From contig JAAYFD010000018.1 of NCBI GenBank assembly GCA_012728415.1, forward strand, positions 1-39,350: a stretch of DNA of 39,350 bases, read 5' to 3'. A program made the translations under genes and the position numbers. The notes beneath the pieces were generated by a model. That model searched no databases, was not told the DNA's origin, and worked only from the letters and a program-made list of their open reading frames with translations. This document shows positions 31,708-39,350 of the stretch, one piece after another; positions within the stretch are counted from its first letter, which is position 1, and each line of letters opens with the position of its first letter. The stretch comes from Gammaproteobacteria bacterium. GTDB taxonomy: Bacteria > Pseudomonadota > Gammaproteobacteria > Pseudomonadales > Pseudomonadaceae.

Positions 31708-32190
31708 CTATACATGGGCACGCATCCAGGTGGCGATGGCATTGTGCAGACCGTTGATATCGTTTTCGTCAAGGCGGCAGTCAGGCTGGTAGCTGCCTTG
31801 TACCAAAATCATCCAGCGGGTTAGCCCGGCTGCAGGGCAACGGCTGTCAAGAAAAGCCAGCCACTCACGGCCACTGAGCCTGTGACTGGCAATGTCTGGA
31901 TAGCGCACGGCACAGAACCGCTTGAGCAGCAGGTTCAACTGTTGCAGCCAGGGGCCGGCCTGGTCGTCCGGACCGGGTCGGGGCAATTGTTGCAGTTGAT
32001 TCAGGGCTTCTGACAGCTGACTGTCCGGCTGGCCACCGGCTGTCTGGTCATTCGGCCGGGACCGGCGGTACAGCCAAAGGCTGACAAGTACGAAAGCCAG
32101 TAGCAAACCGGCCGGAAGGAGCCAGTCATATGGCAGCAGCCTTGCTGTTTCCACTGGCGGGGTCGTGGCCGGATACAGGAGAGGATGCAT
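31708..32190 (-). CDS. DUF4381 membrane protein of the Bat operon
   Basis: A 160-aa protein with one membrane helix near the N-terminus (WLLPAGLLLAFVLVSLWLYRR) and a helical cytoplasmic region including LNQLQQLPRPG, WLQQLNLLLKRFCAVRYPDIASHRLSGREWLAFLD. This is the DUF4381 pattern regularly found between the DUF58 and BatA genes. The start at MHPLLYPATTPP lies 4 nt after the DUF58 stop; the ribosome site is weak, as expected with translational coupling. Function unknown beyond the operon. Confidence 0.85.
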   Translation of the reverse strand: MHPLLYPATTPPVETARLLPYDWLLPAGLLLAFVLVSLWLYRRSRPNDQTAGGQPDSQLSEALNQLQQLPRPGPDDQAGPWLQQLNLLLKRFCAVRYPDIASHRLSGREWLAFLDSRCPAAGLTRWMILVQGSYQPDCRLDENDINGLHNAIATWMRAHV

Positions 32191-32194
32191 TGAT

Positions 32195-33124
32195 TCAAGC
32201 ACCTGCGACACGGAGGCCCTCCTGCAGGCTGGCCAGTTGCTGTGCAAGACTGTTGGCCGTAGTGAGCGGCAGCAAAACTGCGCGCTGGCGGATAGCAAGC
32301 TGCTGCCAGTGGGCGCGCACCTGGCTGGCCTGCTGCTGCCAGCGGTGGGCCAGCTGGTGCTGATGCCGAAGCTGCAGCCGGCCTTGTCGGCCTGCCAGCG
32401 CCAGGTGCTGGCTGGTTGGCAGCTGGTGTTCGAGCGGATCTGAAATCGGCAGCCAAATGTTTTGATACTGTGCTGCCAGCGCTCCGAGCAGACTGGTCAC
32501 GTCTGCGTCCAGGTGGTTTTCGCTGCAAACCAGAATCAGCAAGCTTTCTGGTCGTAGCTGGTTTGGACAAAACTTGAGTGCTTGTAGCAAGGGATTGCCC
32601 GAGCTTGCAGCAAAGGGGGTGACCAGTGCACGGTTCGCCTGGCAAATGCTGTGCAGCAGGTGCAAAGTGCCTTTTTGATTGCGCATGGGTGTGGTTAATT
32701 GGCTGTCTTTCCCATTAAACACCAGACCGCCGACACGATCATGTGCTGATGTGGCAGCCCAGGCAAACAGGCTGGCTGCCAGGGCGGCCTGAACAGACTT
32801 GAAGTTGCCCTGGCTGGCAAAGAACATGGCGGGACTTTGCTCGACGACAATAAAGACCGGGCGATCACGCTCACGGTGAAACAGGCGGGTTTGCACAGCA
32901 CCGGCCCGTGCCGTGGCGCGCCAGTCAATATGTCGTGAATCATCACCGGGCTGGTAGTCACGAACCTGGTCAAATTCGGTGCTCTGGCCGTGCTGGCGTG
33001 CCAGATGCTGGCCTGTGGTCCCGCTGCCCGGTTGTCTGCGGCCTGTGTCCGGCTGGCGGGATAGCCAGAAACGGGTATCAAGCAGCTGTGTCAGCTGCAC
33101 GTGGGTGTGGCCCAGGCTGTTCAT
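32195..33124 (-). CDS. DUF58 domain protein of the MoxR/Bat operon
   Basis: A 309-aa cytoplasmic protein with the DUF58 signature FDQVRDYQPGDDSRHIDWRATARAGAVQTRLFHRERDRPVFIVVEQSPAM. The region after it resembles a VWA fold with a degenerate metal site (EQSPAM in place of DxSxS). DUF58 genes nearly always follow moxR, as here (2-nt gap), and the protein is believed to connect the MoxR ATPase with the membrane VWA components. It precedes the DUF4381 gene by 4 nt. Confidence 0.9.
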   Translation of the reverse strand: MNSLGHTHVQLTQLLDTRFWLSRQPDTGRRQPGSGTTGQHLARQHGQSTEFDQVRDYQPGDDSRHIDWRATARAGAVQTRLFHRERDRPVFIVVEQSPAMFFASQGNFKSVQAALAASLFAWAATSAHDRVGGLVFNGKDSQLTTPMRNQKGTLHLLHSICQANRALVTPFAASSGNPLLQALKFCPNQLRPESLLILVCSENHLDADVTSLLGALAAQYQNIWLPISDPLEHQLPTSQHLALAGRQGRLQLRHQHQLAHRWQQQASQVRAHWQQLAIRQRAVLLPLTTANSLAQQLASLQEGLRVAGA

Positions 33125-33126
33125 GC

Positions 33127-34086
33127 TTAGGCCACGGGCACTGTATCGAGAATTCGCTGCATGACCTGGCCAGTATCAATGCCGGCGGCGAGCGCGGTGT
33201 AGGAGAGGCTTAGGCGGTGCCGGAAGGTATCGGCCAGAACCGCCTGGATGTCGTCGGGGCTGACAAAATCGTGCCCGGCCAGCCAGGCGTGCGCCCTTGC
33301 ACAGCGGTCCAGTGCTATGGATGCACGGGGGCTGCACCCCATGTATAGCCAGTCGGCCAGCTCATTATCGTATTTGGCCGGATGACGTGTAGCCATCACC
33401 AGTTGTACCAGGTAGGCCTCGACATTGTCGGCCATGTACAGTGACAGGATTTCCCGGCGGGCCTGGAAGATATCCTTGATGGACAGTTTATGCTGTGGTT
33501 CGGCCTGTCCGTGCAGGGCTTGCTGCCGGACCTGCTGAATGATCTGGCGCTCGACATTAGCGTCAGGAAACTGCACGTTGACCTGCATCAGAAAGCGGTC
33601 AAGCTGGGCTTCGGGCAGTGGGTAGGTGCCCTCCTGTTCGATCGGATTCTGGGTGGCCATGACGAGGAACGGCTCGGGCAGCGGATAGGTGTGCTGCCCA
33701 ACGCTGACCTGCCGCTCGGCCATGGCTTCAAGCAGGGCCGACTGCACTTTGGCCGGCGCACGGTTGATTTCATCGGCCAGTAGCAGGTTGTGAAATACCG
33801 GGCCGGCCATGAACTCGAAACGGGCTTGTTCGGGGCGGTAAATGTCGGCGCCGGTGATATCGGCTGGCATCAGGTCGGGAGTGAACTGAATGCGCTTGAA
33901 ACTGGCATCCACACCCAGTGCAAGGTCTTTGATCGCCTTGGTTTTCGCCAGCCCGGGTGCGCCTTCGACCAGCAAGTGGCCGTCTGCCAGCAGGGCGATC
34001 AGTAAACGGTCAAGCAGCTGCTCCTGGCCATGGATCTGGCTGGTCAGATAGTGTCGCAGGGCGAGGATGGCTTCACGATGTTTCAT
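33127..34086 (-). CDS. MoxR-family AAA+ ATPase
   Basis: A 319-aa AAA+ chaperone-like ATPase. Walker A is EGAPGLAKTKAI, with Ala in place of the usual Gly (GxxGxAKT), typical of MoxR. Walker B is NLLLADEINRAPAKVQSALLEAM, sensor 1 is FLVMATQNPIEQEGTYPLPEAQLDRFLM, and sensor 2 lies in GCSPRASIALDRCARAHA. It is the first gene of the operon moxR-DUF58-DUF4381-batA-batB/C-batD. The complex probably assembles or inserts partners of an envelope metalloprotein or stress pathway; the target is not known. Confidence 0.93.
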   Translation of the reverse strand: MKHREAILALRHYLTSQIHGQEQLLDRLLIALLADGHLLVEGAPGLAKTKAIKDLALGVDASFKRIQFTPDLMPADITGADIYRPEQARFEFMAGPVFHNLLLADEINRAPAKVQSALLEAMAERQVSVGQHTYPLPEPFLVMATQNPIEQEGTYPLPEAQLDRFLMQVNVQFPDANVERQIIQQVRQQALHGQAEPQHKLSIKDIFQARREILSLYMADNVEAYLVQLVMATRHPAKYDNELADWLYMGCSPRASIALDRCARAHAWLAGHDFVSPDDIQAVLADTFRHRLSLSYTALAAGIDTGQVMQRILDTVPVA

Positions 34087-34233
34087 GATGGTTGCCAGGG
34101 TTGACAGGATCGGTTTAGTCTATCTGGAAATCTGCCTAATGTGAACGAGCCGGCTGCTGACAAGAAGTGGTAAATTTGGTGTCTGTTAGTTGGTTGGCAC
34201 CTGCCGCGGACAGGCAGGGATCAGTACTGGTAA

Positions 34234-34908
34234 TTATGTTGTTTGCAGGCTCTCTGGGTGATTGGCAGTGAGTTGAAAGTCAGCCGCACAGTGGAAATGC
34301 AGGGGCTGCAGACTCACCGGGTGGGCGAAAGCCAGCTCGGTTGCGTGCAGGCACATCCGTGAGGCGGCCTGCAGGGCGGCAGGGTGTGCGTACAGCGGGT
34401 CGCCAAGGATGGGGTGGCCCAGGCTGTTCAGGTGTATGCGCAGCTGGTGTGAGCGGCCTGTGTAGGGGGTCAGTTCAACCCGGCTGTATGATTTTTTCCT
34501 TGCCAGCAGGCGCCAGGAAGTTAGCGCCGGCTTGCCGTGGACCCAGTCAACAATTTGCCGTGGCTTGTTGGGCGGATCGTAGCGCATAGGCAGGTCAATC
34601 TGGCCTGCCTCGCCTGGCAAGCTGCCCCAGCACAGGGCCTGGTACCGCCGCAGTACCCGACGCTCACGGAACAGGCGTGACAGTTCAGAGTGTGCTTGCG
34701 GGGTGCGGGCCAGCACCATTAGGCCGGTGGTTTCCCAGTCCAGCCGGTGCACGATGAGTGCTTCGGGGTAACCGTTTTGCTGCAGGCGCAGGATCAGGCA
34801 GTCTTTGTTGTTTTCAGCACGGCCCGGTACCGAGAGCAGCAATGTGGGCTTGTTGACTATCAGCAGGTGCGGGTCGCTGTAAAGAACTGGAATTTCGGAC
34901 AGGGGCAT
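34234..34908 (-). CDS. rluA: RluA-type rRNA/tRNA pseudouridine synthase
   Basis: A 224-aa pseudouridine synthase of the RluA/RluC/RluD family without an S4 domain. The catalytic Asp is in IVHRLDWETTGLMVLA. Other family segments are LLIVNKPTLLLSVPGR, YQALCWG, and VELTPYTGRSHQLRIHLNSLGHPILGDPLY. Length and motif order agree with RluA, which modifies U746 in 23S rRNA and U32 in several tRNAs; the substrate is inferred. AGGAG lies 6 nt before the ATG. It is downstream of minE on the same strand with an 87-nt gap and may be read from the min transcript. Confidence 0.9.
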   Translation of the reverse strand: MPLSEIPVLYSDPHLLIVNKPTLLLSVPGRAENNKDCLILRLQQNGYPEALIVHRLDWETTGLMVLARTPQAHSELSRLFRERRVLRRYQALCWGSLPGEAGQIDLPMRYDPPNKPRQIVDWVHGKPALTSWRLLARKKSYSRVELTPYTGRSHQLRIHLNSLGHPILGDPLYAHPAALQAASRMCLHATELAFAHPVSLQPLHFHCAADFQLTANHPESLQTT

Positions 34909-34995
34909 GCAGGGCTCCTGGTGAAGGCAGGTGACAGCGAGTGAGATGCATGACCAGAAAGGACCGGCAGCAGGGTGTGCCGGCCACTTGGCGGC

Positions 34996-35250
34996 TCAGC
35001 GATCGGGCAGGGTGACATTCAGCTCCAGAATGGAGCAATTGCCCTGGTTGTCCAGGGCAACCTGGACCTGTTCACTGTCGATGTTTACATATTTGCGGAT
35101 CACTTCGACCAGCTCTTTCTGCAGCTCGGGCAGGTAGTCCGGTTCATCGGTGCGGCCGCGTTCGTGGGCAACAATGATTTGCAGGCGCTCTTTGGCGATG
35201 GAGGCACTGTTCTGTTTGTTGCGTGAACGAAAGAAGTTAATGATGCTCAT
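34996..35250 (-). CDS. minE: Cell division topological specificity factor MinE
   Basis: An 84-aa protein. The N-terminal membrane-targeting and anti-MinCD helix is [29 protein letters not shown]. The C-terminal dimerisation domain is [44 protein letters not shown]. It stimulates MinD ATPase, driving pole-to-pole oscillation that keeps the FtsZ ring at midcell. It follows minD by 9 nt. Length is normal. Confidence 0.96.
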   Translation of the reverse strand: MSIINFFRSRNKQNSASIAKERLQIIVAHERGRTDEPDYLPELQKELVEVIRKYVNIDSEQVQVALDNQGNCSILELNVTLPDR

Positions 35251-35259
35251 TGTGCTGTG

Positions 35260-36069
35260 TTAGCCTCCGAACATGCGCTTGAGGAAGCCTTTTTTCTGGA
35301 TTTCCAGGAAGCGGTGCGGGATGTCTTTGCCCAGCAGGCGCTCAACGGCATCGCTGTAGGCCTGCCCGGCGTCGCTGGTCTCGTCAAGGATCACCGGGAT
35401 GCCCTGGTTGGATGCCTTGAGTACGGCCTGTGACTCGGGAATCACGCCGATCATTTTGATGGAAAGGATTTCCTCAACGTCCTCGACACTGAGCATCTCG
35501 CCGGTAGCAACACGTTCAGGGCAGTAGCGGGTCAGCAGCAGGTGCTCGACGATTGGCTCACGTCCTTCTTCGGCACGCTTGGACTTGCTTGACAGCAGGC
35601 CCAGCATGCGGTCGGAGTCTCGTACGGAAGACACCTCCGGGTTGGTGACCACAATGGCTTCATCGGCCAGGTACATGGCCAGGTGGGCGCCCTTTTCGAT
35701 GCCCGCCGGAGAGTCGCAGATGACATAGTCAAACTGCTCGCTCAGCTCAGTGAGGACCTGCTCAACACCTTCCTGGGTCAGGGCATCCTTGTCGCGGGTC
35801 TGGCTGGCAGCCAGGATGTAAAGGTTTTCCAGGCGCTTATCCTTGATCAGCGCCTGGTTGAGAGTGGCATCACCATTGATTACGTTGACAAAGTCATAGA
35901 CCACGCGACGCTCGCAGCCCATGATCAGGTCAAGGTTGCGCAAGCCTACGTCAAAGTCGACGATGACGGTTTTGTGGCCGCGCAAGGCCAGGCCTGTGCC
36001 CAGGGCGGCGCTGGTTGTGGTTTTGCCCACACCGCCTTTACCTGAAGTTACAACGAGAATCTTTGCCAA
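35260..36069 (-). CDS. minD: Septum-site-determining ATPase MinD
   Basis: A 269-aa deviant-Walker ATPase: VTSGKGGVGKTTTSAALG with the signature Lys at 11 and Walker Lys at 16, then DFDVGLRNLDLIMGCERRVVYDFVNV and DSPAGIEKGAHLAMYLADEAIVVTNPEVSSVRDSDR. A C-terminal amphipathic helix (FLKRMFGG region) is the membrane-targeting sequence. The start codon is TTG at 36069: AAGGTGA lies 5 nt upstream and the product aligns with the usual MA(K/R)I start; no ATG is available. It recruits MinC to the membrane and oscillates with MinE. Confidence 0.96.
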   Translation of the reverse strand: MAKILVVTSGKGGVGKTTTSAALGTGLALRGHKTVIVDFDVGLRNLDLIMGCERRVVYDFVNVINGDATLNQALIKDKRLENLYILAASQTRDKDALTQEGVEQVLTELSEQFDYVICDSPAGIEKGAHLAMYLADEAIVVTNPEVSSVRDSDRMLGLLSSKSKRAEEGREPIVEHLLLTRYCPERVATGEMLSVEDVEEILSIKMIGVIPESQAVLKASNQGIPVILDETSDAGQAYSDAVERLLGKDIPHRFLEIQKKGFLKRMFGG

Positions 36070-36168
36070 GGGAATCACCTTAAAATTAATGGAAAGTGGC
36101 CGAACAAATATGGGCAAGTATAGTCGCTTGCTTTTGTTTGCGCACCTGTAAAAGCCGTCTGTCCCGAG

Positions 36169-36897
36169 TTAGAGTGCAACAATGTGCATCTGTTCACCAT
36201 CAAGGGAGATTTGTGCCGACTCGCCCCATGCCGGAATCCGGCGCAGGTCTTCGGCAATCTTGTATTGGCCCGCGATGGACACCAGTTCTGCACCCAGTTG
36301 CTGGCAGAAGATGCGTGCTTGAGCATTGCCGCCAATGCCGGCCAGGGCGCGTCCGCGCAGGGCACCATAAACGTGAATATGGCCGTCGGCCAGCAGCTCG
36401 GCACCGGCGCTGACCGATGCGGTGACGATCAGGTCGGCATTTTTGGCGTAAATTTGCTGGCCACTGCGTACAGGTGTGCTGATGATGCGGGCTGGCAGCA
36501 GCTCTGGCGCTTTTGTAACGGGTTTCTGCGCGGGCAGTGCGCGGTCACGGGCCAGCGACAAGGGCAGGGTGGGCAAGTCGATGGCCGCAGCGGCAGCCAG
36601 TTCGTCTTCCTGCTCGGTGCGGATCGCCAGCGGGCGCAGCCCGTGCTTGCGGCACAGGGCCAGCAGTTCGGCCAAGTCTGGTAGCTCGCCTTCCTGGCGC
36701 TTGTCCAGAGCCAGAATTAGCGGAGCGTTCTGGAAAAAATCCGGGGCCTGGGCCGCCTTTTCTGCCAACTGGTTATCCAGTACTGTCAGGTCGTTGCTCA
36801 GCAACTCCAGTGTAGTCAGGGTCAGCATGCTGCCTTTGAGGTGGAAGGCGGGTGGTTGCTGAGGGATATCCTGTTCCGGTAAATCTGTTGAGTGCAT
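36169..36897 (-). CDS. minC: Septum-site-determining protein MinC
   Basis: A 242-aa inhibitor of FtsZ polymerisation. The N-terminal domain ([48 protein letters not shown]) blocks FtsZ. A Pro/Ala-rich linker near residues 125-140 leads to the C-terminal beta-helix ([72 protein letters not shown]), which dimerises and binds MinD. It is the first gene of minCDE, with 99 nt before minD. A candidate promoter lies just upstream. Confidence 0.95.
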   Translation of the reverse strand: MHSTDLPEQDIPQQPPAFHLKGSMLTLTTLELLSNDLTVLDNQLAEKAAQAPDFFQNAPLILALDKRQEGELPDLAELLALCRKHGLRPLAIRTEQEDELAAAAAIDLPTLPLSLARDRALPAQKPVTKAPELLPARIISTPVRSGQQIYAKNADLIVTASVSAGAELLADGHIHVYGALRGRALAGIGGNAQARIFCQQLGAELVSIAGQYKIAEDLRRIPAWGESAQISLDGEQMHIVAL

Positions 36898-36923
36898 GAT
36901 TAATTCCGTGGCAAAAAACTAGT

Positions 36924-36952
36924 CTTATAGCGGCAAGCGTGCGAGTCTGCAA
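36924..36952 (-). promoter_or_regulatory. Candidate minC promoter
   Basis: On the minus strand TTGCAG (36952-36947), a 17-nt spacer and TATAAG (36929-36924) would start transcription about 20 nt before the minC ATG. The -10 is good and the -35 is half-matched. Confidence 0.45.
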
Positions 36953-37006
36953 ATTTTTCCGTAAACTGGGCAAGTGTTTCGAGAACAGGAAACGAGCAGG
37001 CAGGGT

Positions 37007-37927
37007 ATGAAAGAAAATCGCTTCCGCTGGCAGTTTTTGCACCCCAGGTTTTGGTTGTTGTGGTGGGGGCTGGCGGTATTGTGGCTGCTGGTACAGCTGC
37101 CTTATCCGGTTCTGCTGCGGCTGGGCCGCGGGCTGGGTGCCCTGATGTACCGGTTTGCCGGCTCGCGCCGGCATATTGCCCAGCGCAATCTTGAGCTTTG
37201 CTTTCCCGGGCTCACCGATACCGAACGGGACCATCTGTTACGGCAAAACTTTGCATCCACAGGCATTGCTTTTTTCGAGATGGCGATGAGCTGGTGGTGG
37301 CCGAAAAAAAGGCTACAACAGCTGGCGCACATTGAAGGGCTGGAACACCTGCAGCAGGCCAGCCGGGATGGGCAGGGCGTCATTTTGATGGCGATTCACT
37401 TCACCACCCTGGAAATCGGCGCGGCGCTGCTGGGGCAGCAGCACACCATTGATGGCATGTATCGGGCGCATAAAAATCCGCTGTTTGATTATGTGCAGCG
37501 TCGTGGCCGCGAGCGTCACAATGCTGACGCTATTGCCATTGAGCGTGAAGATGTACGTACCATGATCCGCCATTTGCGCAAGGGACGAGCCATCTGGTAC
37601 GCGCCAGATCAGGACTATGGTGCCAGGCAGAGCCTGTTTGTTCCGCTGTTTGGTGTACCGGCAGCAACAGTGACCGCCACAACCGGTTTTGCCAGACTGG
37701 GCCGTGCGCAGCTGATCACCATGCGCCAGACACGCCTACCACAGGCGCAGGGTTATTTGCTGCAAATTGAGCCCGCCTGGCAAGATTTTCCAGGTGAGAG
37801 CGAGGAGCAGGATTGCTTGCGTATCAATCAGTGGGTGGAACAGGCCATCTGCGCACACCCGGAACAGTATTTGTGGAGCCATAGGCGCTTCAAGACCCGA
37901 CCTGAGGGCGAGGCTAAAGTCTATTGA
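37007..37927 (+). CDS. lpxL: Lipid A biosynthesis lauroyl acyltransferase LpxL/HtrB
   Basis: A 306-aa inner-membrane acyltransferase of the LpxL/LpxM family, adding a secondary acyl chain to Kdo2-lipid IVA. One N-terminal membrane helix (WLLWWGLAVLWLLVQLPY) is followed by IAQRNLELCFPGL, the HX4E catalytic motif in MAIHFTTLEIGA, MYRAHKNPLFDYV, and WYAPDQDYG. The start at MKENRFRW gives the same length as E. coli LpxL and has an AGG-rich site; a GTG eleven codons earlier is less likely. Whether it is LpxL or the paralogue LpxM/LpxP is a family-level inference. Its TGA overlaps the TTG start of the patatin gene. Confidence 0.9.
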   Translation: MKENRFRWQFLHPRFWLLWWGLAVLWLLVQLPYPVLLRLGRGLGALMYRFAGSRRHIAQRNLELCFPGLTDTERDHLLRQNFASTGIAFFEMAMSWWWPKKRLQQLAHIEGLEHLQQASRDGQGVILMAIHFTTLEIGAALLGQQHTIDGMYRAHKNPLFDYVQRRGRERHNADAIAIEREDVRTMIRHLRKGRAIWYAPDQDYGARQSLFVPLFGVPAATVTATTGFARLGRAQLITMRQTRLPQAQGYLLQIEPAWQDFPGESEEQDCLRINQWVEQAICAHPEQYLWSHRRFKTRPEGEAKVY

Positions 37928-39129
37928 GCATCAGTGAGCATTTGTTTCGTAAGAAGAGTGCGCCGCCTGTACCGCAACAGGTCACCGGGCTGATCCTGTC
38001 CGGTGGTGGAGCCCGGGCTGCTTACCAGGTCGGAGTGCTCAAGGCTGTGGCTGACCTTTGGCCACAACCGGATGACAATCCGTTTCAGGTGATTGTCGGC
38101 ACTTCGGCGGGTGCCATCAACGCGGTCAGTCTGGCCTGTGGTGCCAGTCACTTCAAGCAGGCTACCCGTCAATTGGAGAGCGTCTGGCAAAATTTCACCA
38201 CCAATAAAGTGTACCGCACAGACTGGGGCGGCGTATTGCGCCAGGCTATGCGGTTTAGCCGTGTGCACCTGCTGGGGCTGGGCAGTGGACAGGTACCGCT
38301 GGCACTGCTGGATAACGAACCGTTGCGCGAGTTGCTGAGTAACGAGCTGGATTTCAGCGGAATCAGTCTGGCAATTGCCCGGCGCAAACTCCGGGCAGTG
38401 GGCATCACCGCTTTTTCATACCAGGATGCGCAGTCCATAACCTTTTACCAGAGCCGGGGCACAGTACTGCCCTGGCAAAGGTACCGGCGTCAGGGCATAC
38501 CGATGCGGTTAGGGCTTGAACACTTGTTGGCCAGCGCGTCAATTCCCCTGTTGTTTCCGCCGGTACGGCTGGATAGTGGCTTTTATGGTGACGGTGCTGT
38601 GCGCCAGACTGCACCGATCAGTCCGGCGCTGCACCTTGGTGCCAACCGGATCCTGGTGGTAGGGGTGAATAGCAGGTTGCGGGAGCAGACCGAACAGAGG
38701 ATGCAATTGCGGGCTCCGACTCTGGCGCAGATCAGCGGCCATTTGCTCAACAGTACCTTCACAGACAACCTGGATTCGGACCTTGAGTTGCTTGAACGTC
38801 TAAACCAGCTGGGGGCGTTAATACCACGTGAACATCATTACACGCAGGAAGGGTTGGCGCCGGTGGAGGTGCTGGTGATTCAGCCGAGCCAGGTGATTGA
38901 CGATATTGCGGTACGCCACCGGCATCAGTTGCCGTCATCCATTCGTACTTTTTTGCGCGGGCCCGGTGCGACCCGAAGTACTGGCGGTGGTGTTCTGAGC
39001 TATTTGTTGTTTGAAAAAGATTATTGTGCCGAGCTGATTGAGCTGGGGTATCAGGATGCGATCGCGCGAAAAGAAGAGCTGCTGGGCTTTTTTCAGCCCG
39101 CCCTGAGCAGGGAACAGGACAGCCTGTAG
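37924..39129 (+). CDS. Patatin-like phospholipase
   Basis: A 401-aa serine lipase of the patatin family. The oxyanion-hole motif is LSGGGARAAYQVGVLKAV, the nucleophile Ser is in the GTSAGAINAV elbow (GxSxG), and the second dyad residue is the Asp in YGDGAVRQTAPISPAL (DGA). The C-terminal part (about residues 250-401) looks specific to a proteobacterial subgroup and has no motif I can name. No signal peptide is visible. The start codon is TTG, overlapping the lpxL stop as TTGA, a coupling arrangement like ATGA; no ATG is available near. Probable substrate is a membrane phospholipid, which would fit co-expression with a lipid A acyltransferase. Confidence 0.9.
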   Translation: MSISEHLFRKKSAPPVPQQVTGLILSGGGARAAYQVGVLKAVADLWPQPDDNPFQVIVGTSAGAINAVSLACGASHFKQATRQLESVWQNFTTNKVYRTDWGGVLRQAMRFSRVHLLGLGSGQVPLALLDNEPLRELLSNELDFSGISLAIARRKLRAVGITAFSYQDAQSITFYQSRGTVLPWQRYRRQGIPMRLGLEHLLASASIPLLFPPVRLDSGFYGDGAVRQTAPISPALHLGANRILVVGVNSRLREQTEQRMQLRAPTLAQISGHLLNSTFTDNLDSDLELLERLNQLGALIPREHHYTQEGLAPVEVLVIQPSQVIDDIAVRHRHQLPSSIRTFLRGPGATRSTGGGVLSYLLFEKDYCAELIELGYQDAIARKEELLGFFQPALSREQDSL

Positions 39130-39235
39130 CTGTTATGAACTACCACGCCTAAGCCGCTTCGCGGTTAGACATGGTTTCGCGGGGCCGCAGCCCCGCTTCT
39201 AGTAGCAGGTCGATGTGCTTGACTGCTACGGGCGT
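39130..39235 (-). ncRNA. Candidate TnpB omega-RNA / right end of IS200/IS605 element
   Basis: In IS200/IS605 elements the guide (omega) RNA is transcribed with tnpB and spans its 3' end and the right end of the element. Here two hairpins occur: GCGGGGC-CGCA-GCCCCGC (39179-39196), inside the coding sequence, and CTAA-G-CCGC-TTC-GCGG-TTAG (39149-39168), starting at the stop codon. The RNA 5' end and the exact element boundary cannot be seen; the guide would be read from flanking DNA at or inside the end of the patatin gene. Boundaries given are indicative. Confidence 0.35.
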
Positions 39236-39350
39236 GTCCATAACGCCCTTACCGGCTTCGATCTGACTAATCAGCCAGTCGTCACCGATTTCTTTTCTGA
39301 GAATATTGGCTGCGCCGTTCACGTCGCTGTTGAGTAGTACACCACTTCCC
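39149..39350 (-). CDS. tnpB: TnpB (IS200/IS605 OrfB) C-terminal part
   Basis: A frame without start runs from the right window edge to TAG at 39151-39149 (66 codons). It begins GSGVLLNSDVNGAANILRKEIG, the RuvC-III region of TnpB with its catalytic Asp in SDVNGAANI, and continues to a variable tail ending SNREAA. TnpB is an RNA-guided DNA nuclease ancestral to Cas12; it biases retention of IS200/IS605 elements. It converges with the patatin gene, leaving 19 nt between the stop codons. Whether the rest of the gene, or a tnpA, is intact lies beyond the window. No zinc-ribbon cysteines are visible in this portion, as they lie upstream in the protein. Confidence 0.85.
   Translation of the reverse strand, partial: GSGVLLNSDVNGAANILRKEIGDDWLISQIEAGKGVMDTPVAVKHIDLLLEAGLRPRETMSNREAA

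Overview
The window looks like chromosomal DNA of a moderately GC-rich gammaproteobacterium close to the Pseudomonadales/Oceanospirillales. The argument rests on gene content: pilS-pilR preceded by a PP0621-type gene, a flgBCDE block behind a textbook sigma-54 promoter, a LysR gene divergent from fpr (the finR-fpr pair of pseudomonads), cadR-cadA, minCDE and an LpxL-type acyltransferase. I see no rRNA, tRNA, prophage or CRISPR array. Species cannot be read from the sequence.

Layout. 1-2713: end of a surface-polysaccharide region on the minus strand (UDP-sugar dehydrogenase, GT4 glycosyltransferase), next to the 5' end of an Rpn-like gene. 2763-4165: REP-like palindrome, then an M18 aminopeptidase with a recognisable promoter/operator. 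4397-8432 (minus): PP0621-like gene, pilS, pilR, a small Cys-pair protein and a META/HslJ lipoprotein in one tightly packed run. 8769-12030 (plus): sigma-54 promoter, flgBCDE and a strong terminator. 12265-17552: periplasmic cyclophilin, epmB, finR-like regulator, fpr, a DUF4197 protein and nagB. 17863-20687: cadR, cadA and a tiny membrane ORF. 20660-26072: MFS transporter, lytic transglycosylase, a GTPase-domain-only FtsZ homologue, NfeD plus slipin, a possible sRNA and a small acetyltransferase. 26352-34086 (minus): DAHP synthase, then batD, batB/C, batA, DUF4381, DUF58 and moxR in reverse gene order. 34234-39129: rluA-like gene, minE-minD-minC, lpxL and a patatin-like lipase. 39149-39350: the C-terminus of an IS200/IS605 TnpB nuclease.

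How genes work together. moxR through batD is a classical MoxR/Bat envelope operon. PilS/PilR form the sigma-54 two-component system for type IV pili and sit back to back with a sigma-54-driven rod/hook operon. CadR senses Cd/Pb/Zn and drives CadA. The LysR protein probably controls fpr. Slipin and NfeD form a membrane-scaffold pair, with the FtsZ-like gene downstream on the same strand. lpxL and the patatin gene overlap and are probably co-translated.

The least ordinary items are the FtsZ-like protein that stops before the T7-loop domain; a dispersed intergenic repeat of about 100-145 bp (four copies, inverted ends, each just 5' of a gene); a short candidate sRNA with C-rich anti-Shine-Dalgarno stretches ahead of two tandem terminators; and the TnpB/omega-RNA end at the right edge.
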